A DNA stretch of 44,369 nucleotides from assembly GCA_002737365.1 (NCBI GenBank), contig NSIL01000022.1, positions 1 through 44,369 of the forward strand, read 5' to 3'. The notes beneath the pieces are model-generated. The model saw only the letters and a list, made by a program, of their open reading frames with translations. It searched no databases and was not told the DNA's origin. How positions within the stretch are numbered: position 1 is the first letter of the stretch; each line of letters begins with the position of its first letter. This document shows positions 15,869 to 23,940 of the stretch, piece after piece. This DNA comes from Acidobacterium sp. Its GTDB lineage: Bacteria; Acidobacteriota; Vicinamibacteria; Vicinamibacterales; UBA2999. The translations under genes were made by a program, and so were the position numbers.

Positions 15869-17917
15869 CTATCGCTGAGTCGCCGCTAAGTCTCGCGTCA
15901 GCGCGTCGATGATGTGCTGCATGCCGGCCTGCACTTCTTCGTCGGTGAGCGTGCGCTCCGGCGACTGGAAGGTGAGGCGGAACGACAAGCTGATCTTGCC
16001 GTCGGGAATGCCCGTGCCCTGGTAACGATCGAATTCGCGCACTTCGCTCAGCGTCACGGGTGCAGCCGAACGAATGGTGCCACGAACCGTCCCGGCAGAC
16101 AAGGTGTCGTCCACCAGCATCGAGAGGTCGCGCACCACCCAGGGATAACGCGGCAGCGGCGTCGCGCGCAGGGTCTCGGCCGGCGCGGCGGCGGTGAGCG
16201 CGTCAAGGTTGAGCTCGCCGACGTAGACGGCGTCGCCCGACGGCAGGTCGCGCCGGTCGCCGACCCCCGAGTCGAGCAATCCGCACACGCCAATAGTGCT
16301 GCCGTTGACGGCGATCGCGGCTGAGCGGCCCTTCACCAGGTACGGCACGTCCGCTGCGACGAAGGTGAGCGTGACCAGGCTCACGGCGGCGAGTTGTTCG
16401 ACCACGCCCTTCAGGTCAAAGAAGTCGACCTCGCGGCGCGCGCCGCTCCAGTGATCGGCGGTTGCCAACCCAGTCCACGCGAAGCCCACGCCGCGTGTCT
16501 CAGCGCGGGGCGAGAAGCGCGTGCCGATTTCGAAGAGCTGCACGTCGCGGCGGCCGTGCCGGCGATTGTGGCTCACCGCATCGATCAGGCCGGGGAGTAA
16601 GCTCGGCCGCATCACGGCGAACTTCTCCGACAGCGGATTGGCGAGCGCGACCGGCGAGTCGCCGGCGAGAAACGGTTCCGCCGCGATCGCTTCGACGAAC
16701 GCGAATGTGATGGCTTCGGAGAAGCCCATGCCGAGCAGCGCGTTGCGCACGCGGCGATCGCGCACGATGCGCGGGTCGGATGAGGCCGGTGCCTGCTGCA
16801 CGCCCGGGAAGGTGCTCGGCAAGTGCTCGAAGCCGTGATGCCGTCCGACCTCTTCGATCAGATCCACCTGGCGCTTGATGTCAACCCGCCACGACGGCGT
16901 CGTGACTGTCCAGCCGTCGCTGGGATGCCCGTCTCCGTAGGGCCCCCCTGTATGGGGGGCCACCGTGAATCCCAATGACCTCAAAATCCGCTCGACGTTC
17001 GCGTCGGGCACGTCCATCCCGAGCAGGCCGGGCAGGCGTGCCCGCTCGAGCACGAGCGAAGCCGCCGGTTGCGGGGCGGGATACACATCCTGAATGGTGC
17101 CGCTGGCCTTGCCGGCGCCAATCTGTTCCAGCAACTGGCATGCGCGCGCCATCGCCCGCGCCGGCGCAGTCACATCCATGCCGCGCTCGAAGCGCGTCGA
17201 CGCGTCGGTCTTCAGTCCCAGAGCCTTGCTCGTGGCGCGCACCGATGACGGCTTGAAGTACGCCGCTTCGAAGACAATGCGCTTCGTGACGGCCGACACT
17301 TCTGAATCGGCGCCGCCCATCACGCCGCCAATCGCCTGGGCGCGCGAGGCGTCGGCAATGACCAGCATCTCGGGTGTGAGCGAACGCACCTTGCCGTCGA
17401 GCGTCGTGATCGATTCACCAGACTTCGCGCGCCGGACGACGATCGCGCCGCCGCCGAGTTTGGCGAGGTCGAAGGCGTGCATCGGCTGGCCGAGTTCGAG
17501 CAGAACATAGTTAGTGATGTCGACGACGTTGCTGATCGAGCGGATGCCGCAGGCGGTGAGGCGGTCCTGCAGCCACTGCGGCGAGGGCCCGACCGTGACG
17601 TCGGCGACCGCACCGGCGTAGCGGGGGCACAATTCCGGCGCCTCGATGGTCACGGCGACGCTGGCGCCAATGGTCAACGGCGGGGCAGCGGGCACCGTGA
17701 GCGGGCGGTTGTACGCCGTGGCAATCTCGCGCGCGATGCCGATCATCGACAGGCAGTCGGGACGATTCGCGGTGACGTCGAAATCCATAACCACGTCATC
17801 GCCATGCGACTCGAGGCCTTCGAGTGCGAGGCCGCGCACCGACAGCAGCTTGCCAATGTCTTCGGCCGGTTCGGGCACGTCCACGAACTCACGAATCCAC
17901 GAGAGCAGGACCTTCAT
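15869..17917 (-). CDS. pheT: Phenylalanyl-tRNA synthetase beta subunit, short form
   Basis: PheT pairs with PheS as an (alpha-beta)2 enzyme that charges tRNA-Phe. The 682-residue product is about 110 shorter than the usual form. After the N-terminal B1 part (MKVLLSWIREFVDVP...GLALEGLESHGDDVV) it runs directly into MDFDVTANRPDCLSMIGIAR, so the EMAP/OB-type tRNA-binding (B2) domain is absent. The B3/B4 editing region, the B5 domain and the catalytic-like core (SEKFAVMRPSLLPGL) follow. The C-terminal FDX-ACB anticodon-binding domain (PRYPWVVRDLSMLV...ERTLTDEEV) is complete. ATG 17917 overlaps the pheS stop (ATGA). A palindromic repeat is embedded in frame at 16937-16961. Confidence 0.95.
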   Translation of the reverse strand: MKVLLSWIREFVDVPEPAEDIGKLLSVRGLALEGLESHGDDVVMDFDVTANRPDCLSMIGIAREIATAYNRPLTVPAAPPLTIGASVAVTIEAPELCPRYAGAVADVTVGPSPQWLQDRLTACGIRSISNVVDITNYVLLELGQPMHAFDLAKLGGGAIVVRRAKSGESITTLDGKVRSLTPEMLVIADASRAQAIGGVMGGADSEVSAVTKRIVFEAAYFKPSSVRATSKALGLKTDASTRFERGMDVTAPARAMARACQLLEQIGAGKASGTIQDVYPAPQPAASLVLERARLPGLLGMDVPDANVERILRSLGFTVAPHTGGPYGDGHPSDGWTVTTPSWRVDIKRQVDLIEEVGRHHGFEHLPSTFPGVQQAPASSDPRIVRDRRVRNALLGMGFSEAITFAFVEAIAAEPFLAGDSPVALANPLSEKFAVMRPSLLPGLIDAVSHNRRHGRRDVQLFEIGTRFSPRAETRGVGFAWTGLATADHWSGARREVDFFDLKGVVEQLAAVSLVTLTFVAADVPYLVKGRSAAIAVNGSTIGVCGLLDSGVGDRRDLPSGDAVYVGELNLDALTAAAPAETLRATPLPRYPWVVRDLSMLVDDTLSAGTVRGTIRSAAPVTLSEVREFDRYQGTGIPDGKISLSFRLTFQSPERTLTDEEVQAGMQHIIDALTRDLAATQR
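16937..16961 (+). repeat. Palindromic repeat inside pheT
   Basis: GTAG is followed by GGCCCCCC-TGTAT-GGGGGGCC, a perfect 8-bp stem. The same arrangement, GTAG plus GGCTCCCC-TTCAT-GGGGAGCC, occurs at 19411-19435. The stem difference (T-A against C-G) is compensatory. On the minus strand it encodes part of the PHTGGPYGDG insertion in PheT. Confidence 0.75.
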
Positions 17918-18972
17918 AGTCCGAACTGCTCCAGGAAGCGGAGATCGTTCTCGTAGAACAGGCGGATGTCTTCCGCGCCCCACTTGAGCAGCGCAACGCG
18001 CTCGACGCCCATGCCAAAGGCGAAGCCGGTGACTTCGTTGGGGTCGTAACCGACCGCTTCAAACACGGCGGGGTGGACCATGCCGCTGCCGAGAATCTCA
18101 ATCCAGCCCGTGCGCTTGCACATGCTGCAGCCGGAACCCTTGCACTTGATGCACTGGATGTCGACTTCGGCGCTCGGCTCGGTATACGGGAAGAAGCTGG
18201 GGCGGAAGCGGATGCCGATGCCCGTGCCGAACAGCGCTTCGGCCATCGCGGCCAGCGTGCCCTTGAGGTCGGCGAGCGTCACGCCCTTGCCAACGACCAG
18301 TCCTTCGACCTGGTGGAACATCGGCGTGTGCGTGAGGTCGAGGTTGTCCTTGCGATAGACGGGACCGATCGCCACCAGCCGCACGGGCGGCGCGTGCTGC
18401 TCCATGTGGCGAATCTGCATGGCGCTGGTGTGGGTGCGCAACAGCGTCAGCGGCTGACCTGCCCCAATCCTCAAGGGTTCGGCGAGGTACAGCGTGTCCT
18501 GCATGTCGCGCGCCGGGTGTTCCTCCGGCATGTTGAGCGCCTCGAAGTTGTGGTAATCGTCCTCGATCTCGGGACCTTCGAGCACCTGGTAACCCAGGCG
18601 CGTGAAGATGGCGCCGACTTCATCGCGGATCAGGCTGAGGGGATGACGATGACCGAACGCGGGCCGGCGGCCGGGCAGCGTGATATCCACCGCGTTGGCG
18701 GGCTGGCGAGTGGCCGCGAGCGCGGCTTCGCGCTCAGTGATCGCGGCCTCGACTTCGTTCTTCAGTTCGTTGGCGCCGCGGCCGAACGCCTTCTTCTGTT
18801 CCGGCGTGGCGGTGGCGAGCGCCTCCATGAAGGCGGCGACCCAGCTGCCTTTGCGGCCGACCCAGCGCATCCGCAGGGCCTGCAGCTCGGCATCCGTACG
18901 CACATCGGCCAGCTCGGCGCGGAACAGTTCCCGCGCCCGATCTGGGCCGATGGACGTATCGATGGGGGACAC
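17914..18972 (-). CDS. pheS: Phenylalanyl-tRNA synthetase alpha subunit
   Basis: This 352-residue catalytic subunit has an N-terminal helical coiled coil (residues 1-90) that contacts tRNA and a class II synthetase core: motif 2 in RLVAIGPVYRKDNLDLTHTPMFHQVEG, and motif 3 in FAFGMGVERVALLKWG. An insertion carries four cysteines, C274, C277, C282 and C285 (CIKCKGSGCSMC), just before the TGWIEILGSGMVHP strand. This is a probable metal-binding knuckle found in some bacterial lineages. The start is GTG 18972, overlapping the rplT stop by one base. Coupled to pheT by ATGA. Confidence 0.96.
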   Translation of the reverse strand: MSPIDTSIGPDRARELFRAELADVRTDAELQALRMRWVGRKGSWVAAFMEALATATPEQKKAFGRGANELKNEVEAAITEREAALAATRQPANAVDITLPGRRPAFGHRHPLSLIRDEVGAIFTRLGYQVLEGPEIEDDYHNFEALNMPEEHPARDMQDTLYLAEPLRIGAGQPLTLLRTHTSAMQIRHMEQHAPPVRLVAIGPVYRKDNLDLTHTPMFHQVEGLVVGKGVTLADLKGTLAAMAEALFGTGIGIRFRPSFFPYTEPSAEVDIQCIKCKGSGCSMCKRTGWIEILGSGMVHPAVFEAVGYDPNEVTGFAFGMGVERVALLKWGAEDIRLFYENDLRFLEQFGL

Positions 18973-19334
18973 TAGGGCGCCGGAGTTGCGGCCTTGGCTT
19001 TTTCGACCAGCTTGGTAAACGCCGCGGGTTCGCGCGCCGCAAGTTCGGCCAGGCTCTTGCGATCGAGTTCGATGCCGGCGGCCTTCAGGCCGCGCATGAA
19101 CACGCTGTAGGAGAGACCGTTTTCACGCGCCGCCGCGTTGATGCGGATGATCCAGAGGCCGCGGTAATCCCGCTTCTTGCGCTTGCGTCCGACGTAAGCA
19201 TAAACGCCCGCCTTCTCGGCGGCCTCTTTCATGAACTTGTAGAGCTTGCTCTTGTTCTGGAAGAAGCCCTTGGTGATCTTCGAGAGCTTCTTGCGCTTCT
19301 GACGACGTACGGTACCGCGTTTGACGCGAGGCAT
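18972..19334 (-). CDS. rplT: 50S ribosomal protein L20
   Basis: L20 binds 23S rRNA early in 50S assembly. The 120-residue product has the basic N-terminal extension ([16 protein letters not shown]) and the globular part with [25 protein letters not shown]-type and [20 protein letters not shown] blocks. Length is normal. In many bacteria rpmI and rplT are nearly adjacent; here 192 bp with two palindromic repeats separate them. It is followed at once by pheS. Confidence 0.97.
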   Translation of the reverse strand: MPRVKRGTVRRQKRKKLSKITKGFFQNKSKLYKFMKEAAEKAGVYAYVGRKRKKRDYRGLWIIRINAAARENGLSYSVFMRGLKAAGIELDRKSLAELAAREPAAFTKLVEKAKAATPAP

Positions 19335-19410
19335 GACTGTCCTGCTGCGAAATTGGGGGCCGGTGTGTCACCGGACTTGAGCCAGTGCTAAATGCCCTGG
19401 CGGGCGCTTC

Positions 19411-19435
19411 GTAGGGCTCCCCTTCATGGGGAGCC
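19411..19435 (+). repeat. Palindromic repeat between rpmI and rplT
   Basis: GTAG followed by GGCTCCCC-TTCAT-GGGGAGCC forms a perfect 8-bp stem. It shares sequence and layout with the element in pheT at 16937, with a compensatory base-pair change. The gap 19335-19526 holds nothing else recognisable apart from the REP-like copy at 19500. Confidence 0.75.
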
Positions 19436-19499
19436 GTCCTGGGTGTCGCAGCGAAAATGCCCCAAGCCGCTGCCGCGACGCGCCCGATGTTGCTGGTCT

Positions 19500-19526
19500 A
19501 TCCGGCTAAAGCCGGATGCCACATTC
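19500..19526 (+). repeat. REP-like palindrome, copy 2
   Basis: ATCCGGCT-AA-AGCCGGAT followed by GCCACATTC lies directly against the stop codon of rpmI (19527-19529). It is the second copy of the element at 10596-10622. In both cases the element touches the stop codon of a gene. Confidence 0.7.
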
Positions 19527-19733
19527 TTATTTGTACGGAAGCATCAGGTTGATCTTCCGGGCGTCGCCCGGCGTCACCACCTTTGAGCCACGCGCGTGGC
19601 GCTTGCTCTTGGTCGTCTTGCTGGTCAGGATGTGGCGCTTGAACGCGGCACTGCGCATGACCTTGCCGGTGCCGGTCTTCTTGAACCGCTTGGCCGCGCC
19701 GCGGTGGGTCTTTAACTTCTGCTTCTTCGCCAT
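19527..19733 (-). CDS. rpmI: 50S ribosomal protein L35
   Basis: This 68-residue, very basic ribosomal protein shows the family pattern [20 protein letters not shown], then [14 protein letters not shown] and [10 protein letters not shown]. It lies 6 bp after infC. In the L35/L20 operon of other bacteria, L20 represses translation through an mRNA structure; no matching leader is apparent here, and palindromic repeats are inserted between rpmI and rplT. Confidence 0.97.
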   Translation of the reverse strand: MAKKQKLKTHRGAAKRFKKTGTGKVMRSAAFKRHILTSKTTKSKRHARGSKVVTPGDARKINLMLPYK

Positions 19734-19739
19734 AAATCT

Positions 19740-20336
19740 TTATTCCTTAGCGGCCGTCTCGGCCACTTCTGGTTTCTTGGCGGCCGGCTTCGGCTGCCCC
19801 TTCTTGCCCGTCAGGATCGTGTGCATCTGATTGCCTTCTTGACGGGGCATGGTCTCGGCCATGGCCACTTCTTCAAGATCCTTAATCAGGCGCATCAAAA
19901 TTCGGTGGCCAATCTCCGGGTGCGCCATTTCGCGCCCACGGAAGAAAATCGTCGCTTTCACCTTGTCGCCGTCTTCAATGAAGCGCTCGATGTGGTGCTT
20001 CTTGAACTGGTAATCATGCTCGTCCACCTTGGGACGGAACTTGATCTCCTTGACCTCGATCACCTTCTGGTGCCGCTTCGCCTCGCGGGCGCGCTTCTGC
20101 TCCTGGTACTGATACTTGCCATAGTCCATGATCCGGCAGACGGGCGGCACGGCCGTGGGGGAAATCTCCACCAGGTCGAGGCCTTTCTGCCGGGCAAGAA
20201 TCAGGGCCTGGGGCGGCGGCATGATGCCCAGCTGCTGCCCCGCGTCGTCAATTACGCGAATTTCCCTGACGCGAATCCGCTCGTTGATGCGGAGACGGTC
20301 GTCACGACGAGTCGGGCGAGATCTATCGAAGGCGAT
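19740..20336 (-). CDS. infC: Translation initiation factor IF-3
   Basis: IF-3 keeps 30S subunits free and checks start-codon fidelity. The protein of about 198 residues has the N-domain (RRDDRLRINERIRVREIRVI, PPVCRIMDYGKYQYQE) and the C-domain (EIKFRPKVDEHDYQFK, IFFRGREMAHPEIG). The start is an ATC codon at 20336-20334 with a perfect GGAGG six bases upstream. The next ATG upstream would extend into thrS and add residues foreign to the family. A non-AUG start is the basis of infC autoregulation in E. coli (AUU), so AUC should work likewise. A short Lys/Pro/Ala tail (KKGQPKPAAKK) follows the C-domain. Confidence 0.95.
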   Translation of the reverse strand: MAFDRSRPTRRDDRLRINERIRVREIRVIDDAGQQLGIMPPPQALILARQKGLDLVEISPTAVPPVCRIMDYGKYQYQEQKRAREAKRHQKVIEVKEIKFRPKVDEHDYQFKKHHIERFIEDGDKVKATIFFRGREMAHPEIGHRILMRLIKDLEEVAMAETMPRQEGNQMHTILTGKKGQPKPAAKKPEVAETAAKE

Positions 20337-20358
20337 AAGGTTCCTCCAGCGACAAAGA

Positions 20359-22293
20359 TTACAAGGATAGCGCTTTAGACCGGACTTCGGCAAGCGCGTC
20401 GGTCAGGAACTGACCGACGGGACGGGCGCCCAGGTCCCCTTTGGCCTTGCTACGCACGGAAACGGCCCGATCGGCTGCCTCGCGGTCGCCAATGACCAGC
20501 ATATAGGGCACTTTTTGGAGCTGAGCCTCCCGAATCTTGTAGTTCAGCTTTTCCACCCGATCGTCCAACTTGACCTTGAGCCCAGCGCCGTCAAGCAGCG
20601 CGACGACCTCCTTGCCGAAGTCGTTGTGACGGTCGGCAATCGGCAGGACGATGACCTGCAGGGGGGCCAGCCACAGCGGGAACGCCCCGTTGAAGTGCTC
20701 GATCAGAATGGCGATGAACCGCTCGAAGCTGCCGAAAATGGCGCGGTGGATGACCACCGGCCGGTGATCGGTGTTGTCGGCCCCGGTGTACTTCAGGTCG
20801 AACCGTTCCGGCGCGACGTAATCGAGCTGAATGGTGCCGCACTGCCACTTGCGGCCAATCGCATCGGTGATGTCGAAGTCGATCTTGGGCCCGTAGAACG
20901 CGCCGTCGCCGGCGTTGACCGTGTAGGCCTGGCCGGCCTTCTCAAGGCCTTCCTTGAGCGCGCCCTCGGCGCGATCCCACAGGGCAATCTCGCCGATGTA
21001 CTTCTCGGGGCGCGTCGACAGCTTCGCCGTGTAGCTCAAGCCGAAGTCGCCGTAGATCCCCTGGATCAACTTCAACAGCGCTTCCACTTCGCTCGCGATC
21101 TGCGACTCCATCACGAAGCAATGCGCATCGTCCTGCGAGAACTGGCGCACGCGCGTGAGGCCGCCGAGCACACCCGAGGCTTCGTTGCGGTGCAACGGCG
21201 TCTGCTCGTGGAAGCGAATCGGCAGTTCCTTGTAGCTGTGCTTCTCAGAGGCGTACAACAGGTAATGGCCCGGGCAGTTCATCGCCTTCAGGCCCATCTC
21301 GTCGCCGTCAGCCGACTTCACCAGGAACATGTTCTCGCGGTAATGCGACCAGTGGCCCGACAGCTCCCACAGCGCCTTGTTATAGACGATGGGGGTCTTC
21401 ACCTCGTCGTAACCGGCGGGGAACAGGCGCCCGCGCATGTAGTCGGCGAGCGTGTTGTAGAGCGTCGTGCCCTTGCCCAGCCAGAAGCCGGCGCCCGGCG
21501 CCCAGGGGTGGAACGTGAACAGGCCAAGTTCCTTGCCCACCCGGCGGTGGTCGCGCTTCTTGGCTTCTTCAATGCGCGTGAGGTGCTCGTCCAGTTCCTT
21601 CTGCGAGAAGAAAGCCGTGCCGTAGACGCGCTGCATCGGCTGGTTGGCGGCGTCGCCCTTCCAGTAGGCGTTGCTCGTCGTCGTCAGCTTGAAGGCCTTC
21701 AGCTTGCTGGTCGAGGGGACGTGCGGGCCGACGCAGAAATCCAGGAACGTCTCTTTGTCCTTGATGGTGTAGACCGAGACGTGCGACTGCCCGGCCGTCT
21801 TCTCGTCGATCAACTGCACCTTGAGCGGTTCGCCGCGCCTGGTGAAGAAGTCGATGGCGTCCTGACGCGGCCAGCTCTGGCGCTCGTAGACGAGGTCCTG
21901 CGAGGCCAGGTCCTTCATCTTCGCCTCGATCGCATCGAGGTCTTCCTGCACGAACGGCCGTTCGACAACAAAGTCGTAGTAGAACCCGTCATCGATGGGC
22001 GGACCGATGCCGCACTGGACCTTGGGGAACAGTTGCGTGACGGCGGCCGCGAGCAGGTGCGCCGTCGAGTGGCGATAGAGCTCAAGCGCCTCGGGGTTCT
22101 TGTTGGTCACAATCCGGACGGCGGCATCCGCGGTGAGCGGATACGTGAGGTCGACCATCTTGTCGCCGACAAACGCGGCGAGCGCGGCGTCGGCGAGACG
22201 AGGCGAGATGGCCTCGGCGACCGCCCTGACGGGCGCGCCGGATTCGACTTGTTTCGTCGACCCGTCGGGGAGTGTGACTGTGACTTGAGTCAT
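20359..22293 (-). CDS. thrS: Threonyl-tRNA synthetase
   Basis: This 644-residue class II synthetase charges tRNA-Thr. In order it has an N-terminal TGS domain (VTVTLPDGSTKQV), the N2 editing domain with HSTAHLLAAAVTQLFP and the zinc-like HVSVYTI/FLDFCVGPHVPST region that removes mischarged Ser, and the catalytic core. In the core the Zn ligands lie in MGLKAMNCPGHYLLY and the HRNEASGVLGGLTRVRQFSQDDAH block. The C-terminal anticodon-binding domain follows (PLWLAPLQVIVLPI...VRSKAKGDLG). ATG 22293 was chosen over an earlier ATG because it gives the standard TGS start. tRNA-Val lies 71 nt upstream and infC 22 nt downstream. Confidence 0.97.
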   Translation of the reverse strand: MTQVTVTLPDGSTKQVESGAPVRAVAEAISPRLADAALAAFVGDKMVDLTYPLTADAAVRIVTNKNPEALELYRHSTAHLLAAAVTQLFPKVQCGIGPPIDDGFYYDFVVERPFVQEDLDAIEAKMKDLASQDLVYERQSWPRQDAIDFFTRRGEPLKVQLIDEKTAGQSHVSVYTIKDKETFLDFCVGPHVPSTSKLKAFKLTTTSNAYWKGDAANQPMQRVYGTAFFSQKELDEHLTRIEEAKKRDHRRVGKELGLFTFHPWAPGAGFWLGKGTTLYNTLADYMRGRLFPAGYDEVKTPIVYNKALWELSGHWSHYRENMFLVKSADGDEMGLKAMNCPGHYLLYASEKHSYKELPIRFHEQTPLHRNEASGVLGGLTRVRQFSQDDAHCFVMESQIASEVEALLKLIQGIYGDFGLSYTAKLSTRPEKYIGEIALWDRAEGALKEGLEKAGQAYTVNAGDGAFYGPKIDFDITDAIGRKWQCGTIQLDYVAPERFDLKYTGADNTDHRPVVIHRAIFGSFERFIAILIEHFNGAFPLWLAPLQVIVLPIADRHNDFGKEVVALLDGAGLKVKLDDRVEKLNYKIREAQLQKVPYMLVIGDREAADRAVSVRSKAKGDLGARPVGQFLTDALAEVRSKALSL

Positions 22294-22364
22294 GGGAACT
22301 TGTGGTTCGCCTACGCGCTGTGCGCTTCGGCGAGACAACCTTCGCCTGTTACTTGAGCGAAGGT

Positions 22365-22441
22365 TGGTAGGCGCGAATAGATTCGAACTATCGACCTCCT
22401 CCGTGTCAGGGAGGCGCTCTAACCAACTGAGCTACGCGCCT
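22365..22441 (-). tRNA. tRNA-Val (GAC)
   Basis: The 77-nt cloverleaf includes an encoded CCA (22367-22365). The 5' AGGCGCG pairs with 3' CGCGCCT; the D-arm reads GCTCAGTTGGTTAGAGC, the anticodon stem CCTCC / GGAGG has loop CTGACAC with anticodon GAC, and the T-arm contains GTTCGAATC. It stands alone between hup and thrS on the same strand. Confidence 0.96.
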
Positions 22442-22495
22442 GTCTCGTCTCGAATTTCGGCCCAAAGCCGACAGAAAATTATATCAGGGATGGCG

Positions 22496-22768
22496 TCAGT
22501 TGACGGCTTTTTTCAGCGCCTTACCTGCCGAGAACCGAACCGCCTTGCGCTTGGGGATGCGAATGGTGCCGCCGGTGAGGGGATTGCGGCCTTTCCGGGC
22601 CTTGCGGATCGAGGTCTTGAAACTGCCGAAACCGACGAAGGTGACGGCGTCGCCCTTCTTGAGAGCCTTGGTCACCGTGGCGAGAAAAACGGTGACGATG
22701 CGTGACGCCTGCGCTTTGGTGGTGCCCGTGTCCTTGGCGATCTTCGCGATCAGGTCCTGCTTATTCAT
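22496..22768 (-). CDS. hup: HU-family DNA-binding protein
   Basis: This 90-residue histone-like protein bends and compacts DNA as a dimer. It shows the complete HU/IHF pattern: MNKQDLIAKIAKDTGTTKAQ, VTFVGFGSFKTSIRKAR, the DNA-contacting arm with GRNPLTGGTIRIPKRKAVRF, and SAGKALKKAVN at the end. The motif GRNP(x)TG and the Pro at the arm tip are intact. Its ATG overlaps the stop of the S41 gene by one base (TGATG), so it is probably co-translated with it as well as having its own promoter. Confidence 0.97.
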   Translation of the reverse strand: MNKQDLIAKIAKDTGTTKAQASRIVTVFLATVTKALKKGDAVTFVGFGSFKTSIRKARKGRNPLTGGTIRIPKRKAVRFSAGKALKKAVN

Positions 22769-23940
22769 CAGGCCGCGGCCTTCACGGCCAGCGATTCAAT
22801 CGCCTTGTCGAGCATGGCGTCGGTGGTGGGCGGGGCCTGGCCAAACTCCACATCAGGCTGGTCCACCGGCAGGTCGGGGACCAGGCCCTTCTCGTGGATG
22901 GCCACGCTGTCGGGCGTCAGGTAGATCAAGTGGGTCAGCATCAGCGCACTGCCGTCGGGCAGCCGAACCAGTTTCTGCCGCGCCGCGCGGCCGAACGTTC
23001 GCTCGCCGACCGTCGAGGCGCGCTTGTTGCCCGACAGTGCCGCGGTAAAGACTTCAGCGGCGCCCGACGTGCCGTTGTCCGTCAGCACTGCCATCGTCAG
23101 CGTGATGGCGCCATCGCCGGCGGCGGCCAAGACCGCTTCCTTCTCTTTGCCGCGATCCTGCCGATAGGTGAGCACGCCCGACTTGACGAACAGCCGCGCG
23201 GCCGCGAGGCCGGTGTCGGTCTCGCCGAAGGCGGTACCGCGAAGGTCGAGGATCAGGCGCGTCGCGCCCGCCTTGGACAACGACGCGACTTCAGCCTTCA
23301 ACTGATCCGAGGTGGCCTTGGTGAACTCCGCGACGCGGAGGTAACCAATGCCGGGCGCCGCAAGGCGCGACTTGACCGGCGCGGCGGGCAAGTCTTCGCG
23401 GCCGAGCTCGAGGTCGTGCGGCTCGGCGGCGTTGCCGCGCAACACCGTGAGGCGCACCTTGGTGCCGGCCTTGCCCCGTAGCAGACGCTGACCTTCGTAA
23501 ACCGTGCTGTCGCGTGTCGACTGGCCATCGATGGCACGGATGTAGTCGCCGGCCATCAGTCCGGCGCGCGCCGCAGGCGAGCCGTCACGCGAGGCAATCA
23601 CGCGGAGGTAGTACTGACGCGTCAGCTCAAGTCCGGTCTGCGCCGAGCCACCGGCATCGCCCTTGTCGAGCACTTTCACCTGCGCCACGTCGAGATAGGC
23701 ACTATCGGGATCCAGACCATCCGCCAGACCGTGCATGGCGCCGAGCATGACCTTGTCGATGTTCACTTCCTCGACGTAGTTGCTGTTGATCAGCGAGACG
23801 ACGTCCTCGAAGATGCGGAGATACTGATAACTGTCTTCGCGGGCCAACGCGCTCTTGCCCAAAAAGCCGCCGATGGCGGCGAACGCAATGACGGGAACCG
23901 ACACCGCCAAGACGAGAACCCGGCCGCGAATCTTCATCAT
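22768..23940 (-). CDS. S41/CtpA-like protein, catalytic dyad replaced
   Basis: This 390-residue exported protein has a signal or anchor helix (VLVLAVSVPVIAFAAIGGFLG), a short N-terminal helical part (YLRIFEDVVSLINSNYVEEV), a PDZ domain (about 95-175; LRVIASRDGSPAARAGLMAGD) and a C-terminal S41 peptidase domain. By alignment with E. coli Prc, where Ser430 and Lys455 are 25 apart, the matching positions are Gly293 (in TSGAAE) and Arg318 (in RTFGRAA), also 25 apart. A Ser sits one residue earlier (S292). It is therefore either a pseudoprotease or a variant subgroup. Start 23940 follows a GGAGGA site and overlaps the EnvC-like remnant (ATGA). Confidence 0.88.
   Translation of the reverse strand: MMKIRGRVLVLAVSVPVIAFAAIGGFLGKSALAREDSYQYLRIFEDVVSLINSNYVEEVNIDKVMLGAMHGLADGLDPDSAYLDVAQVKVLDKGDAGGSAQTGLELTRQYYLRVIASRDGSPAARAGLMAGDYIRAIDGQSTRDSTVYEGQRLLRGKAGTKVRLTVLRGNAAEPHDLELGREDLPAAPVKSRLAAPGIGYLRVAEFTKATSDQLKAEVASLSKAGATRLILDLRGTAFGETDTGLAAARLFVKSGVLTYRQDRGKEKEAVLAAAGDGAITLTMAVLTDNGTSGAAEVFTAALSGNKRASTVGERTFGRAARQKLVRLPDGSALMLTHLIYLTPDSVAIHEKGLVPDLPVDQPDVEFGQAPPTTDAMLDKAIESLAVKAAA

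Noticed and set aside
16937-16961. Intrinsic terminator inside pheT
   Set aside because: The hairpin has no T tract on either strand and lies within an intact reading frame; it fits a repeat element better.
19335-19526. Missing small gene between rpmI and rplT
   Set aside because: Reading all frames gives no protein-like stretch; the gap is accounted for by two palindromic repeats and short non-coding sequence.
20515-22356. 613-codon plus-strand frame opposite thrS
   Set aside because: It is the antisense of a highly conserved thrS; there are no motifs and no ribosome-binding site.
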